From Bacillota bacterium (GTDB lineage Bacteria > Bacillota > Clostridia > Tissierellales > MES13): 64,000 bases of DNA. The stretch covers positions 1 to 64,000 of the forward strand of contig VEND01000097.1 of assembly GCA_009711765.1 (NCBI GenBank). Direction: 5' to 3'. Shown piece after piece: positions 9,181 to 16,432 of the stretch (within the stretch, counting starts at the first letter, position 1; each line of letters opens with the position of its first letter). The notes beneath the pieces are model-generated. The model was not told where the DNA came from, did no database searches, and saw only the letters and a program-made list of their open reading frames with translations. A program made the position numbers and the translations under genes.

Positions 9181-9216
9181 GATTTTTAAAGTATTTAAAA
9201 TAAATAATGTATTTAT

Positions 9217-9232
9217 ATAGATGACTATCTAT
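9217..9232 (+). promoter_or_regulatory. Palindrome in the hgcA promoter region
   Basis: ATAGAT-GACT-ATCTAT is a perfect six-base inverted repeat with a four-base centre. It lies just upstream of a TAAAAT box (9235-9240) and 39 bases before the hgcA start. It could be a regulator site. The promoter boxes themselves are weak, so this is tentative. Confidence 0.4.
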
Positions 9233-9270
9233 GTTAAAATAAAATATATAAAAGAAAAGAAGGTGATTAA

Positions 9271-10401
9271 ATGACAGATAAATCTAAATCATGTTGAACT
9301 AGTAAAAAAGATACCTCTAGTTTAGAGGTTAAACTAAAAAATAAAATCACTCAAAAAGATGAAGTTATAGATAATAAATGGATTAAACATGCCTTTGATG
9401 GACATTTAAATACAAAAATAGGTTTAATAAAACGAATAAAAACTTATATTAGCTTAAAAGACAAATTATTAAATTCAGCAGTTAGATTAGGGGTTAATAG
9501 AAATAATTATAAAATACAACCTGGAATTTATGCAGTAGGTAACCCAAATGAAAGATCTCAAGTTTTAGTAACTTCAAATTATAAGTTAACCTTTGATGAA
9601 TTAAGAAAAAATTTATCTAGACTTGATGTTTGGATATTAGTATTAGATACTAAAGGAATTAATGTTTGGTGTGCTGCAGGGAAAGGGACATTTTCAACAG
9701 AGGAATTAATATATAGAATCAAAAAGCATAAAGTAGATAAACTTGTTGCCCATAAAAATTTAATACTACCGCAGCTTTCTGCACCAGGGGTTAGTTCATA
9801 TAAAGTAACTAAGTATATTGGTTTCAAAATAAATTATGGACCTGTTAAAGCAAGTGATATAAATAAATTTTTGAATAATAATATAACTAAAGATATGAGA
9901 AAAGTTACATTTAACTTAAAAGAAAGACTTTCAGTCACTCCACTAGAGTTTGTATATTCAGTTAAATATATTCCTTTTATAATATTATTTTTTCTTTTTT
10001 TAAATATATTATCAGGTAGTAGTTTAATTGATGGATTAAAGGATAGTATAATAAATATTGTACCTTATATAGGGGCAATTTTTATAGGAACTATATTGTT
10101 TCCTATGTTAATTCCAATTCTACCATTTAGGATATTTTCATTTAATGGTATATTATTAGGAATAATTTATTGTATAATACTGTTTAATAATAAATACATA
10201 TTATATGATAAACCCTTTTTATGGATAATTGGGAATTCTTTATTGTTAATATCCATAATTGCTTATTTAGCAATGAATTTTACAGGATCAACTACGTTTA
10301 CCTCCCATTCTGGGGTAAGAAGGGAAACAATAATTACAATACCTATATTACTTTTACTAGTCCTAAGTGGAATAATATTAATTATATTAAATGCTTTTTA
10401 A
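9271..10401 (+). CDS. hgcA: HgcA, mercury-methylating corrinoid protein, with in-frame UGA read as selenocysteine
   Basis: A 376-residue protein if the UGA at 9295-9297 is decoded as Sec (residue 9, directly after Cys8). HgcA passes a methyl group from a corrinoid cofactor to Hg(II). The cobalamin-binding domain holds the diagnostic cap-helix motif NVWCAAGKGTF (residues 131-141; Cys134 would be the cobalt ligand). Five membrane helices follow (about 235-249, 263-281, 292-306, 316-336, 355-374) with the conserved MNFTGSTTFTS stretch at 335-345. AAGGTGA precedes the ATG. There is no ATG, GTG or TTG in frame between the UGA and the cap helix, and no other stop through codon 377. A SECIS-like hairpin follows the UGA. 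hgcB starts 12 bases after the stop. Family identity is very strong; Sec is a firm inference. Confidence 0.93.
9295..9329 (+). promoter_or_regulatory. UGA codon plus candidate bacterial SECIS in hgcA
   Basis: UGA at 9295-9297. At 9313-9318 and 9324-9329, ACCTCT pairs with AGAGGT around the loop AGTTT. There are 21 bases between the UGA and the loop, and G is the second loop base. These values fall within the known bacterial SECIS pattern (short apical loop, G in the first two bases, about 16-37 bases after UGA). Confidence 0.72.
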
Positions 10402-10413
10402 GGAGTGAATAAA

Positions 10414-10674
10414 ATGAGATATATAAAAGATATAGCAAATATAACCATGGATAAAGATAAATGTATAGGTTGTAAAATGTGTATTAAAGTATGTCCCCAT
10501 GGGGTATTTTCTATAAGTGAAGGTAAAGCTTTTATTAATTATAAGGATAAATGCATAGAATGTGGGGCATGTAGTAAAAATTGTCCTAAAGAAGCAATAA
10601 AGGTAAGTGCAGGTGTTGGATGAGCTTATGCTATTATAAAGGGATGGCTCACTGGAAGTGAGTCTTGTTGTTAA
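10414..10674 (+). CDS. hgcB: HgcB, ferredoxin partner of HgcA, with in-frame UGA read as selenocysteine
   Basis: An 86-residue protein. Two 4Fe-4S motifs are visible: CIGCKMCIKVCPHGVF (residues 17-32; the CPHGVF ending is characteristic of HgcB) and CIECGACSKNCP. The frame then reaches AGVG followed by UGA (10621-10623, residue 70) and continues AYAIIKGWLTGSESCC to a TAA. In HgcB a lone conserved Cys stands at this place and a vicinal Cys pair ends the protein, so the sequence after UGA is exactly the expected tail. HgcB is thought to reduce the HgcA corrinoid and handle Hg(II). AGGAG lies nine bases before the ATG at 10414; a GTG three codons earlier (10405) overlaps the RBS and is less likely. 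Trp is encoded by TGG in the same tail, which argues against UGA meaning Trp. Confidence 0.93.
10621..10664 (+). promoter_or_regulatory. UGA codon plus candidate bacterial SECIS in hgcB
   Basis: UGA at 10621-10623. An eight-pair stem (10646-10653 with 10657-10664, one G-U pair) closes a GGA loop. There are 30 bases between the UGA and the loop, and the first loop base is G. The hairpin is coding, as usual for bacterial SECIS elements. Confidence 0.75.
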
Positions 10675-10698
10675 ATTAAAAAGCTTTAATATAAACTT

Positions 10699-10747
10699 AA
10701 AAAGAGCTATCAAAATGATTTTAAAACATTTTGATAGCTCTTTTTTA
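10699..10747. terminator. Terminator between hgcB and the EamA permease gene
   Basis: AAAGAGCTATCAAAATG pairs with CATTTTGATAGCTCTTT and is followed by T residues; A residues lie on the other side. It ends hgcAB and can also stop the convergent permease transcript. Confidence 0.85.
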
Positions 10748-10768
10748 AACAAATTGATTAATTAAATT

Positions 10769-11713
10769 TTAATTATGTTTTTTAAATTTATCAGTTGATT
10801 TAAAATTACTTTTCTTTATATGATTACCTATAATGATTCCTGAAATAATTAAACCTAAACTTATAATATGAATATATGAAATGTCTTCATTAAGAAAAAG
10901 TCCTGCTGCTAAATTACTAAAAATAGGAGTTAAATAATATAAAATGGCCGCTTTTGAAGGACCTAGTGTATCAATTGTTTTATTCCATGAGAAAAATGAT
11001 ATTAACGAAGCAAATATTCCCACATATAAAAGGCTTAATATTAATGTTAAGTCTATCGTTATAAAAGAACCACTTAACTTCTCACCTATATAAAAGGGAA
11101 TTAAAAACCCCCATCCTATTAAAAATGTAGATATTAAAAAAGTTTCCATATCAAATTCTTTAGGCTTTTTCTTAACAAGGATATTGTAAATAGCAAAAAC
11201 TATTGCTGCAAAAAGAGCATATATATCTCCTGGTGTAAAAGAAAAGGATAACAAGTTTTTAATATTTCCTTTGGATATAATAAAAAGCACACCACTTAAA
11301 GCAATAATTAAACCTAAAGCTTTATTTAAAGAGATTTTTTCATTACAAAAGAATTTTGCCAAAATTATAATAAAAACAGGTGAAGATGCTATAATTACAG
11401 CTAGATTACTAGCATATGTTGTGTGACTTCCAAAATATATTAATGTATTAAAAAGTGTAATACCTAAAAAAGACACTATTGAGAGATATTTTATGTTGGC
11501 TAAAATTAATTTTTTGTTCTTTATTAATTTTTTATAGGTGAATGGTAAAAGGGCAATCAATGCTATACTCCAACGCAAGAATGAAAGAGTAATTGGAGTG
11601 ATTTCTTCATAAATTATTCTAGCTATTACAAAATTACCAGCCCATAAAATTGTTGCTATTATTGCAAATATATACCCTATTCCATTAGATAAATTAAATT
11701 TTTTAGTTTTCAT
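10769..11713 (-). CDS. EamA/DMT-family permease
   Basis: A 314-residue inner membrane protein with ten predicted helices in two EamA repeats. The first repeat includes LWAGNFVIARIIYEEITPIT and the second APIFSNLAAGLFLNEDIS-type residues near the end. Drug/metabolite transporters of this family export amino acids or small metabolites, but the substrate is not predictable. I place the start at the second ATG (11713) because GGAGG lies inside the upstream ATGGAGGAT. It is convergent with hgcAB. Confidence 0.85.
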   Translation of the reverse strand: MKTKKFNLSNGIGYIFAIIATILWAGNFVIARIIYEEITPITLSFLRWSIALIALLPFTYKKLIKNKKLILANIKYLSIVSFLGITLFNTLIYFGSHTTYASNLAVIIASSPVFIIILAKFFCNEKISLNKALGLIIALSGVLFIISKGNIKNLLSFSFTPGDIYALFAAIVFAIYNILVKKKPKEFDMETFLISTFLIGWGFLIPFYIGEKLSGSFITIDLTLILSLLYVGIFASLISFFSWNKTIDTLGPSKAAILYYLTPIFSNLAAGLFLNEDISYIHIISLGLIISGIIIGNHIKKSNFKSTDKFKKHN

Positions 11714-11904
11714 TTTATCCTCCATAATATAAATTAATAAATAGATTATATAATAACTTTAATAAATTTAAAAATAAAATATATAATAATATAGAAATCT
11801 AGATGTAGCATTTTGTCGATAAATAAGGAATTATGCAATGATATATGATAGAATAAAAGAAAGTAAAGTGAGAAATATATATAAATAACCGTTGGAGGGA
11901 ACAT

Positions 11905-12861
11905 ATGATAAAATTAATGGCTGATTCTACATGTGATTTGTCTTTAGATATTATTAAAAAATATGATATTAGTATAGCACCTTTAAATATAAATATTGAA
12001 GGTAAGACTTATAAAGATAGAATAGATATAAAACCAGATTTTTTTTATAGTATAATTGAGGAATTAGATGAATATCCAACAACTGCCATGCCAAGTCCTA
12101 ATGAGTTTTTAGAAATAATAAATAATGCAGTTAAATCTGGCTATAAAGAAGTATTATGTATATGTATGTCAAGTGGTACTAGTGGGTCTTATCAGTCTGC
12201 TGTAATTGCAAAGGATTACTTTTTTGATAACAATCCTGATTCTAGTATTAAAATTCATATTGTAGATTCAAAATGCATGAGTCACGGTAGTGGTTGGTTA
12301 TTATTAAAAAGTGCTTTATTAAGAGAAAGCGGCGCAACATTTAAAGAGTTAGTTAAGTTTAATGAAACTTATAAAACAAGTGTTAAACATTTTCTTTCAG
12401 TTGATGATTTAGACCATTTAATTAAAAGTGGTAGACTTACAAATGCTAGTGCTTTTATAGGTAAGATATTAAAACTTAAACCTATAATGACAATGAGAAA
12501 AGGAAAAGGTGCAATTGTAGCTAAAGTAAGGGGACGAAAAAAAGTATTAAAACATTTCATTAGTGAATTTAATAAAAGAAATGATAAAGATATTACAGAC
12601 TTTATAATAATTGGATATACTTCTGATATAAAAATAGCTGAAAACTTAAAAAATAGGATTATTAAAAATACAGATTTCAATGGAGATATTCATATTATGC
12701 AAATGGGAGTATCAGTTGGAACCCATGTTGGTTTAGGTGCAATATCTATGTTTTTTGTTGAAAATGGTCACAAAAGGGATGGATTATTAGTTAATGAGGT
12801 ACATGAAATTATGGAAAAAAGAAAAAATTTAATAGGAAAAATTAAATCAAAAAATAAATAA
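11905..12861 (+). CDS. DegV-family fatty-acid-binding protein
   Basis: A 318-residue protein with the DegV signatures: MADSTCDLSLDIIKKYDI at the start, TTAMPSPNEF (about residue 60), CMSSGTSGSYQSA (about 92) and HLIKSGRLTNASAF (about 170). DegV/FakB proteins bind a fatty acid and present it to the fatty acid kinase FakA for phosphorylation. No fakA is seen nearby. GGAGGG precedes the ATG. It is a single-gene unit with a terminator behind it. Confidence 0.9.
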   Translation: MIKLMADSTCDLSLDIIKKYDISIAPLNINIEGKTYKDRIDIKPDFFYSIIEELDEYPTTAMPSPNEFLEIINNAVKSGYKEVLCICMSSGTSGSYQSAVIAKDYFFDNNPDSSIKIHIVDSKCMSHGSGWLLLKSALLRESGATFKELVKFNETYKTSVKHFLSVDDLDHLIKSGRLTNASAFIGKILKLKPIMTMRKGKGAIVAKVRGRKKVLKHFISEFNKRNDKDITDFIIIGYTSDIKIAENLKNRIIKNTDFNGDIHIMQMGVSVGTHVGLGAISMFFVENGHKRDGLLVNEVHEIMEKRKNLIGKIKSKNK

Positions 12862-12873
12862 AAAGTGGGGTTA

Positions 12874-12913
12874 AAAAACTATCTTGTAAGTTAATACTTA
12901 AGATAGTTTTTTT
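12874..12913 (+). terminator. Terminator after degV-family gene
   Basis: AAACTATCTT pairs with AAGATAGTTT around a short AT-rich inner stem and is followed by seven T residues. Confidence 0.75.
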
Positions 12914-12978
12914 ATTATTTCGATAATAAATAGTTTTTAGTGGTATATAATATATAACAAGAATTTGAGGTGATACTA

Positions 12979-13515
12979 TTGTTTAATAAAGTTATTAAAA
13001 AGGCAACCTTTGCAGGGGGATGCTTTTGGTGTATGCAACCTCCATTTAATAAATTAGAGGGAGTTTTAGATGTGAAAGTAGGATATATAGGAGGATATGT
13101 AAAAAATCCTACCTATACCCAAGTGTCATCAGGTAATACAGGACATATTGAAGCTGTGGAAATAAAATTTGACTCTGAAATAATTAGTTATAATGAATTA
13201 TTAGATGTATTTTGGAAACAAATTGACCCAACCGATGAAGGAGGACAATTTGTGGATAGAGGAAGTCAGTATAAAAGTGCTATATTTTATCATAATGATA
13301 GGCAAAAGAGATTAGCCATTAAATCAAAAAAGAAACTTAAAGAAAGTAAGCACTTTGATAAACCTATAACTACTAAAATACTAAAAGCTACAGAATTTTA
13401 TAAAGCAGAGGAGTATCATCAAGATTTTTATAAAAAGGAAAACTTAAGATATAAACTTTACAAAAAAGCTTCTGGTCGGGAACAATTCATTAAGAAGAAT
13501 TGGAGTAAAGAATAA
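12979..13515 (+). CDS. msrA: Peptide methionine sulfoxide reductase MsrA
   Basis: A 178-residue enzyme that reduces methionine-S-sulfoxide in proteins. FAGGCFWCMQPPF near the N-terminus holds the catalytic Cys of the GCFWC motif. YIGGYVKNPTYTQVSSGNTGH and the DPTDEGGQFVDRGSQY segment complete the active site. The family's MsrB domain is absent. The frame can be opened at a GTG (12970), but GAGGTG there is the RBS and the TTG at 12979 is the better start. The catalytic residue is an ordinary TGC Cys, not Sec. It is convergent with sodA. Confidence 0.93.
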   Translation: MFNKVIKKATFAGGCFWCMQPPFNKLEGVLDVKVGYIGGYVKNPTYTQVSSGNTGHIEAVEIKFDSEIISYNELLDVFWKQIDPTDEGGQFVDRGSQYKSAIFYHNDRQKRLAIKSKKKLKESKHFDKPITTKILKATEFYKAEEYHQDFYKKENLRYKLYKKASGREQFIKKNWSKE

Positions 13516-13547
13516 AGCAGCATCAATATTGATACTGCTTATTTTTT
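13515..13547. terminator. Shared terminator of msrA and sodA
   Basis: AAGCAGCATCAA pairs with TTGATACTGCTT and is followed by an AT-rich T tract. It lies between two convergent oxidative-defence genes. Confidence 0.75.
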
Positions 13548-14199
13548 ATATATACACTTTTTTTAAAGGAGTTATTCCTTGCATTGCAAGAAGAAGTCTT
13601 TTTTCTACTTCATCCCAGTTTATTAACTCCCACAAAGCATTAATATATTCTTTTCTTTTATTTTGGTAATCTAGATAGTAAGCATGTTCCCAAACATCGA
13701 CTACTAAAATAGGTATACTACTCCACTGGGTTAAATTTTGATGTTTTTCAGCCTGAAGAATAACAAGCCTTCTCCATGCAGGATTCCAGGCTAATATCCC
13801 CCAACCTGAAGCCTCTACTTTTGAAGCACTTTCAATAAATTGCTCTTTAAATGATTCAAAACTACCAAAAGAAGTTAAAATTTGATTATAAGTTAAAGGT
13901 TTTATTTGAGTCTTTTTATTTAAAGGAGCCATAATAGTCCAGTAAATACTATGAAGTATATGTCCTGAACCATTAAATGCTATTTCATTTTCTAAGTATT
14001 TAATTAGACTAAAATCTTTGTTTTTTCTTGCATTTACAAGTTGTAATTCTGCTTTATTTAAACCATCAACATAACCTTTATGATGTTTATTGTGATGTAT
14101 TTTAACTGTTTCAGAGCCTATTATTGGTTCTAATGCATTATAAGGATAGGCTAGAGGTGGTAGTTTATGTTGACCAGGTAAAATTATATAATTTTCCAT
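13546..14199 (-). CDS. sodA: Superoxide dismutase, Fe/Mn type
   Basis: A 217-residue cytosolic enzyme that dismutates superoxide. Metal-binding residues are visible: His in KIHHNKHHKGYV (about 34-45), His in GSGHILHSIYW (about 77-87), and Asp and His in VVDVWEHAYYLDYQNKR (about 170-186), the family signature. AAAACCTCC on the plus strand is the RBS just ahead of the ATG. It is convergent with msrA, which suggests an oxygen-tolerance locus in an anaerobe. Metal preference (Fe or Mn) cannot be decided by eye. Confidence 0.93.
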   Translation of the reverse strand: MENYIILPGQHKLPPLAYPYNALEPIIGSETVKIHHNKHHKGYVDGLNKAELQLVNARKNKDFSLIKYLENEIAFNGSGHILHSIYWTIMAPLNKKTQIKPLTYNQILTSFGSFESFKEQFIESASKVEASGWGILAWNPAWRRLVILQAEKHQNLTQWSSIPILVVDVWEHAYYLDYQNKRKEYINALWELINWDEVEKRLLLAMQGITPLKKVYI

Positions 14200-14340
14200 T
14201 TTAAAACCTCCAATTAATTTTATTTTAATTTATATTATTCTTATATGAAATTAATAGTGTGAAAGAATAAGAAGAAAGTTTACACATACCACTCTGGGGT
14301 ATATATTTTATAACATAAAAATTAAGGGAAGGTGTTAAAT

Positions 14341-15294
14341 ATGGTAGCAAATTTATTAAAGGGAGTTAAAAAAGGTTTACCCTTTTTATTATTAGTATTT
14401 ATAGTTTTGGGTTTGATATTTGGCTATTATACAAATCCTAGTTTTCTAAAAAATTATGTAACTATAGTTTTATTTATTATGATATATCCTATGATGATAA
14501 ATCTAAAAGTTACTGATGTTTTTAAAAGTTTTAAAAATAAAAAGGCAATAGCATTAAGTTTAGGGATAAATTTCATTATAGTTCCTATAACAGCATTTTT
14601 ATTAGGAAAAATATTTTTTAGTGATGAGCCTATGCTACTTACAGGTATAATATTAATAGGATTAATACCAACAAGTGGAATGACAGCTTCATGGACGGGG
14701 CTTGCTAAGGGTAATTTAAAGCTTTCTTTAGTAATGATTTCTATAAATTTATTAATTTCTATTTTAATAATACCATTATATATGAAATTATTTTTAGGAA
14801 AGTTAATAACTATAAATACATTTATAATTTTTAAAAGTCTATTTAAAGTAGTAATAATCCCATTAATATTAGGGGATTTAACAAGAAGGCTTTTAATAAG
14901 GAAATATGGTATTAAAGGTTATAAAGATATAAAACCTAATTTTAGCGGAATAAGTTCTTTAGGTGTATTAGCTATAGTTTTTATTGCAATGGCTCTAAAA
15001 AGTAAAACTATAATAAATCAACTTAATTTAGTATTATTATCTATAATACCATTAATCATTTTATATATTATTATAATATTTATTTCTCATTTTCTTGGCA
15101 ATAAATATTTATCTAATAAGGATAAAGTTGCTTTAGTGTATTCTACAACAATGAGAAATTTAACTATAGCTTTAGGGATTTCATTAGCATCTTTTGGAGA
15201 GAGTTTAGCAGTATTTTTAATTGCAATAGGCTATATAGTACAGCTTCCTATTGCAGCTTATTATATGAAAAGGTTTAGTGTAAAACAAAGTTAA
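14341..15294 (+). CDS. Acr3/BASS-superfamily transporter (arsenite or organic anion)
   Basis: A 317-residue membrane protein with about ten helices of the bile acid:sodium symporter fold. LIGLIPTSGMTASWTGLAKG (helix 4 region) is similar to the arsenite exporter Acr3 and its relatives. The conserved Cys of true Acr3 in this segment is not present (a Thr/Ser-rich stretch is), so arsenite export is uncertain. A GTG at 14332 is in frame, but the RBS spacing favours the ATG at 14341. Single-gene unit. Confidence 0.75.
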   Translation: MVANLLKGVKKGLPFLLLVFIVLGLIFGYYTNPSFLKNYVTIVLFIMIYPMMINLKVTDVFKSFKNKKAIALSLGINFIIVPITAFLLGKIFFSDEPMLLTGIILIGLIPTSGMTASWTGLAKGNLKLSLVMISINLLISILIIPLYMKLFLGKLITINTFIIFKSLFKVVIIPLILGDLTRRLLIRKYGIKGYKDIKPNFSGISSLGVLAIVFIAMALKSKTIINQLNLVLLSIIPLIILYIIIIFISHFLGNKYLSNKDKVALVYSTTMRNLTIALGISLASFGESLAVFLIAIGYIVQLPIAAYYMKRFSVKQS

Positions 15295-15302
15295 TAACAT
15301 AT

Positions 15303-15338
15303 AAAGGTATGGCTAATTTTTAGCTATACTTTTTTTGT
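15303..15338 (+). terminator. Terminator after the Acr3/BASS gene
   Basis: AAAGGTATGGCTAA pairs with TTAGCTATACTTT, followed by a T run. Confidence 0.75.
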
Positions 15339-15414
15339 ATTTTAAATATTTAAGAAATAAATTTTTTTATAAGTGAAAGAATAATTATATATTAAGTATG
15401 AAAGGAAGTATTAC

Positions 15415-15981
15415 ATGTATACTAAAATAGGAACGATTGAAACAGAAAGATTAGTTTTAAAAGTTGCAAATGAGCTATTTGCAAGTATAATATTAAATTA
15501 TTTTTTACGAAATAAAGAATTTCTTAATAAGTGGGAACCTAATAAAAAAGAAGATTTTTATACTTTAGATCACTGTAAAAAAGCATTAAATAGAGATCTA
15601 CATGCTATGAACCAAGGTGATATTTTTAAAGTTTGGATATTTAAAAAGACCGATAGGACATTAGAAAAAACAATTGGTTCTATTATTTTAGATAATATTA
15701 TCTGGGGGGATATAAAATCATGTCATTTAGGATATAGACTTGATAAAGATGAAATAAATAATGGATATATTACAGAGGGATTAAAAGCAATTATTGATTT
15801 TGCTTTTAATGAGCTTAAACTTCATAGAATTGAAGCTTATATTATGCCTAGAAATATTAGATCATTAAAAGTAGCAAGGAAACTTAATTTTTATGAAGAG
15901 GGTATAGCGAGGGAATATATTAGGATAAACAGAAAGTGGGAAGATCATAAAAGAATGGTTTTATTAAATAATAAAAAATAG
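15415..15981 (+). CDS. GNAT acetyltransferase, RimJ/RimL type
   Basis: A 188-residue N-acetyltransferase. The acetyl-CoA-binding region lies around GYRLDKDEINNGYITEGLKA (about 108-127), followed by LHRIEAYIMPRNIRSLKVAR and YEEGIAREY, which are typical of the ribosomal-protein N-acetyltransferase subgroup (RimJ). The likely substrate is a protein alpha-amino group or a small amine. AAAGGAAG precedes the ATG. It ends in TAG. Confidence 0.85.
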   Translation: MYTKIGTIETERLVLKVANELFASIILNYFLRNKEFLNKWEPNKKEDFYTLDHCKKALNRDLHAMNQGDIFKVWIFKKTDRTLEKTIGSIILDNIIWGDIKSCHLGYRLDKDEINNGYITEGLKAIIDFAFNELKLHRIEAYIMPRNIRSLKVARKLNFYEEGIAREYIRINRKWEDHKRMVLLNNKK

Positions 15982-16432
15982 AATTTAAAGGGAAACCTTT
16001 TTAATTATAAATCTATACTTATAATTAAATGTAAAGAGGTTGATATGATGAGAAATGAGTTTAATCCTACTCAAGGTGAGAATATTTGGTCTGACTAGAA
16101 AAAAAGGTTGGATGAAATTAAATCTTGAAAAAATACATTAGAATAAATAGAAAAAATCTAGGATAATTAGAAGAATTGTTATTTTAAAACAAATGTGATC
16201 CCATTATTTATAATGATTTACATAGTATATGACCAAGCATATTTTATAAAGAATTTAAAAAGATTATATGGAAAAACACCTAAAGTTTTGTAAGCTTTTA
16301 AAGTATTTTATATAATTGATTAGCCCACAAAATATTAAAAAAGTGTAATATTAGTGATTATACAAATAAATTTAGGATATATAGGTATTAAGGGATTATA
16401 TAGATTTATTTTAAATTCTAAGGGAGGATATT
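15982..16432 (+). pseudogene. Decayed small gene and otherwise empty interval
   Basis: AAAGAGGT and ATGATG (16045) begin a 17-codon frame (MMRNEFNPTQGENIWSD) that is stopped by TAG. Continuing the frame gives KKRLDEIK and then TGA, TAA and TAG within 25 codons. An AAACACCTAAAGTTTT stretch further on also looks coding-derived. I read this as remnants of one or two small genes. Nothing else is seen up to the AKR gene. Confidence 0.35.

Noticed and set aside
9871-10401. Truncated hgcA starting near codon 201 as the real gene
   Set aside because: This would drop the whole corrinoid domain and the cap helix, which are intact and in frame upstream of it.
9271-10674. UGA read as tryptophan or cysteine by a variant code
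   Set aside because: TGG and TGT/TGC are used normally for Trp and Cys throughout, including within hgcB itself, and one gene really stops at TGA.
10387-10752. Minus-strand frame overlapping hgcB
   Set aside because: It is a shadow of hgcB and of the terminator, with no RBS and no family.
12979-13060. MsrA as a further selenoprotein
   Set aside because: The catalytic codon is TGC (GGCFWC), so it is an ordinary Cys.
16096-16170. TAG, TGA and TAA in the 16045 frame as recoded codons
   Set aside because: Several stops of different kinds within 25 codons and no recognised conserved product; this is decay.
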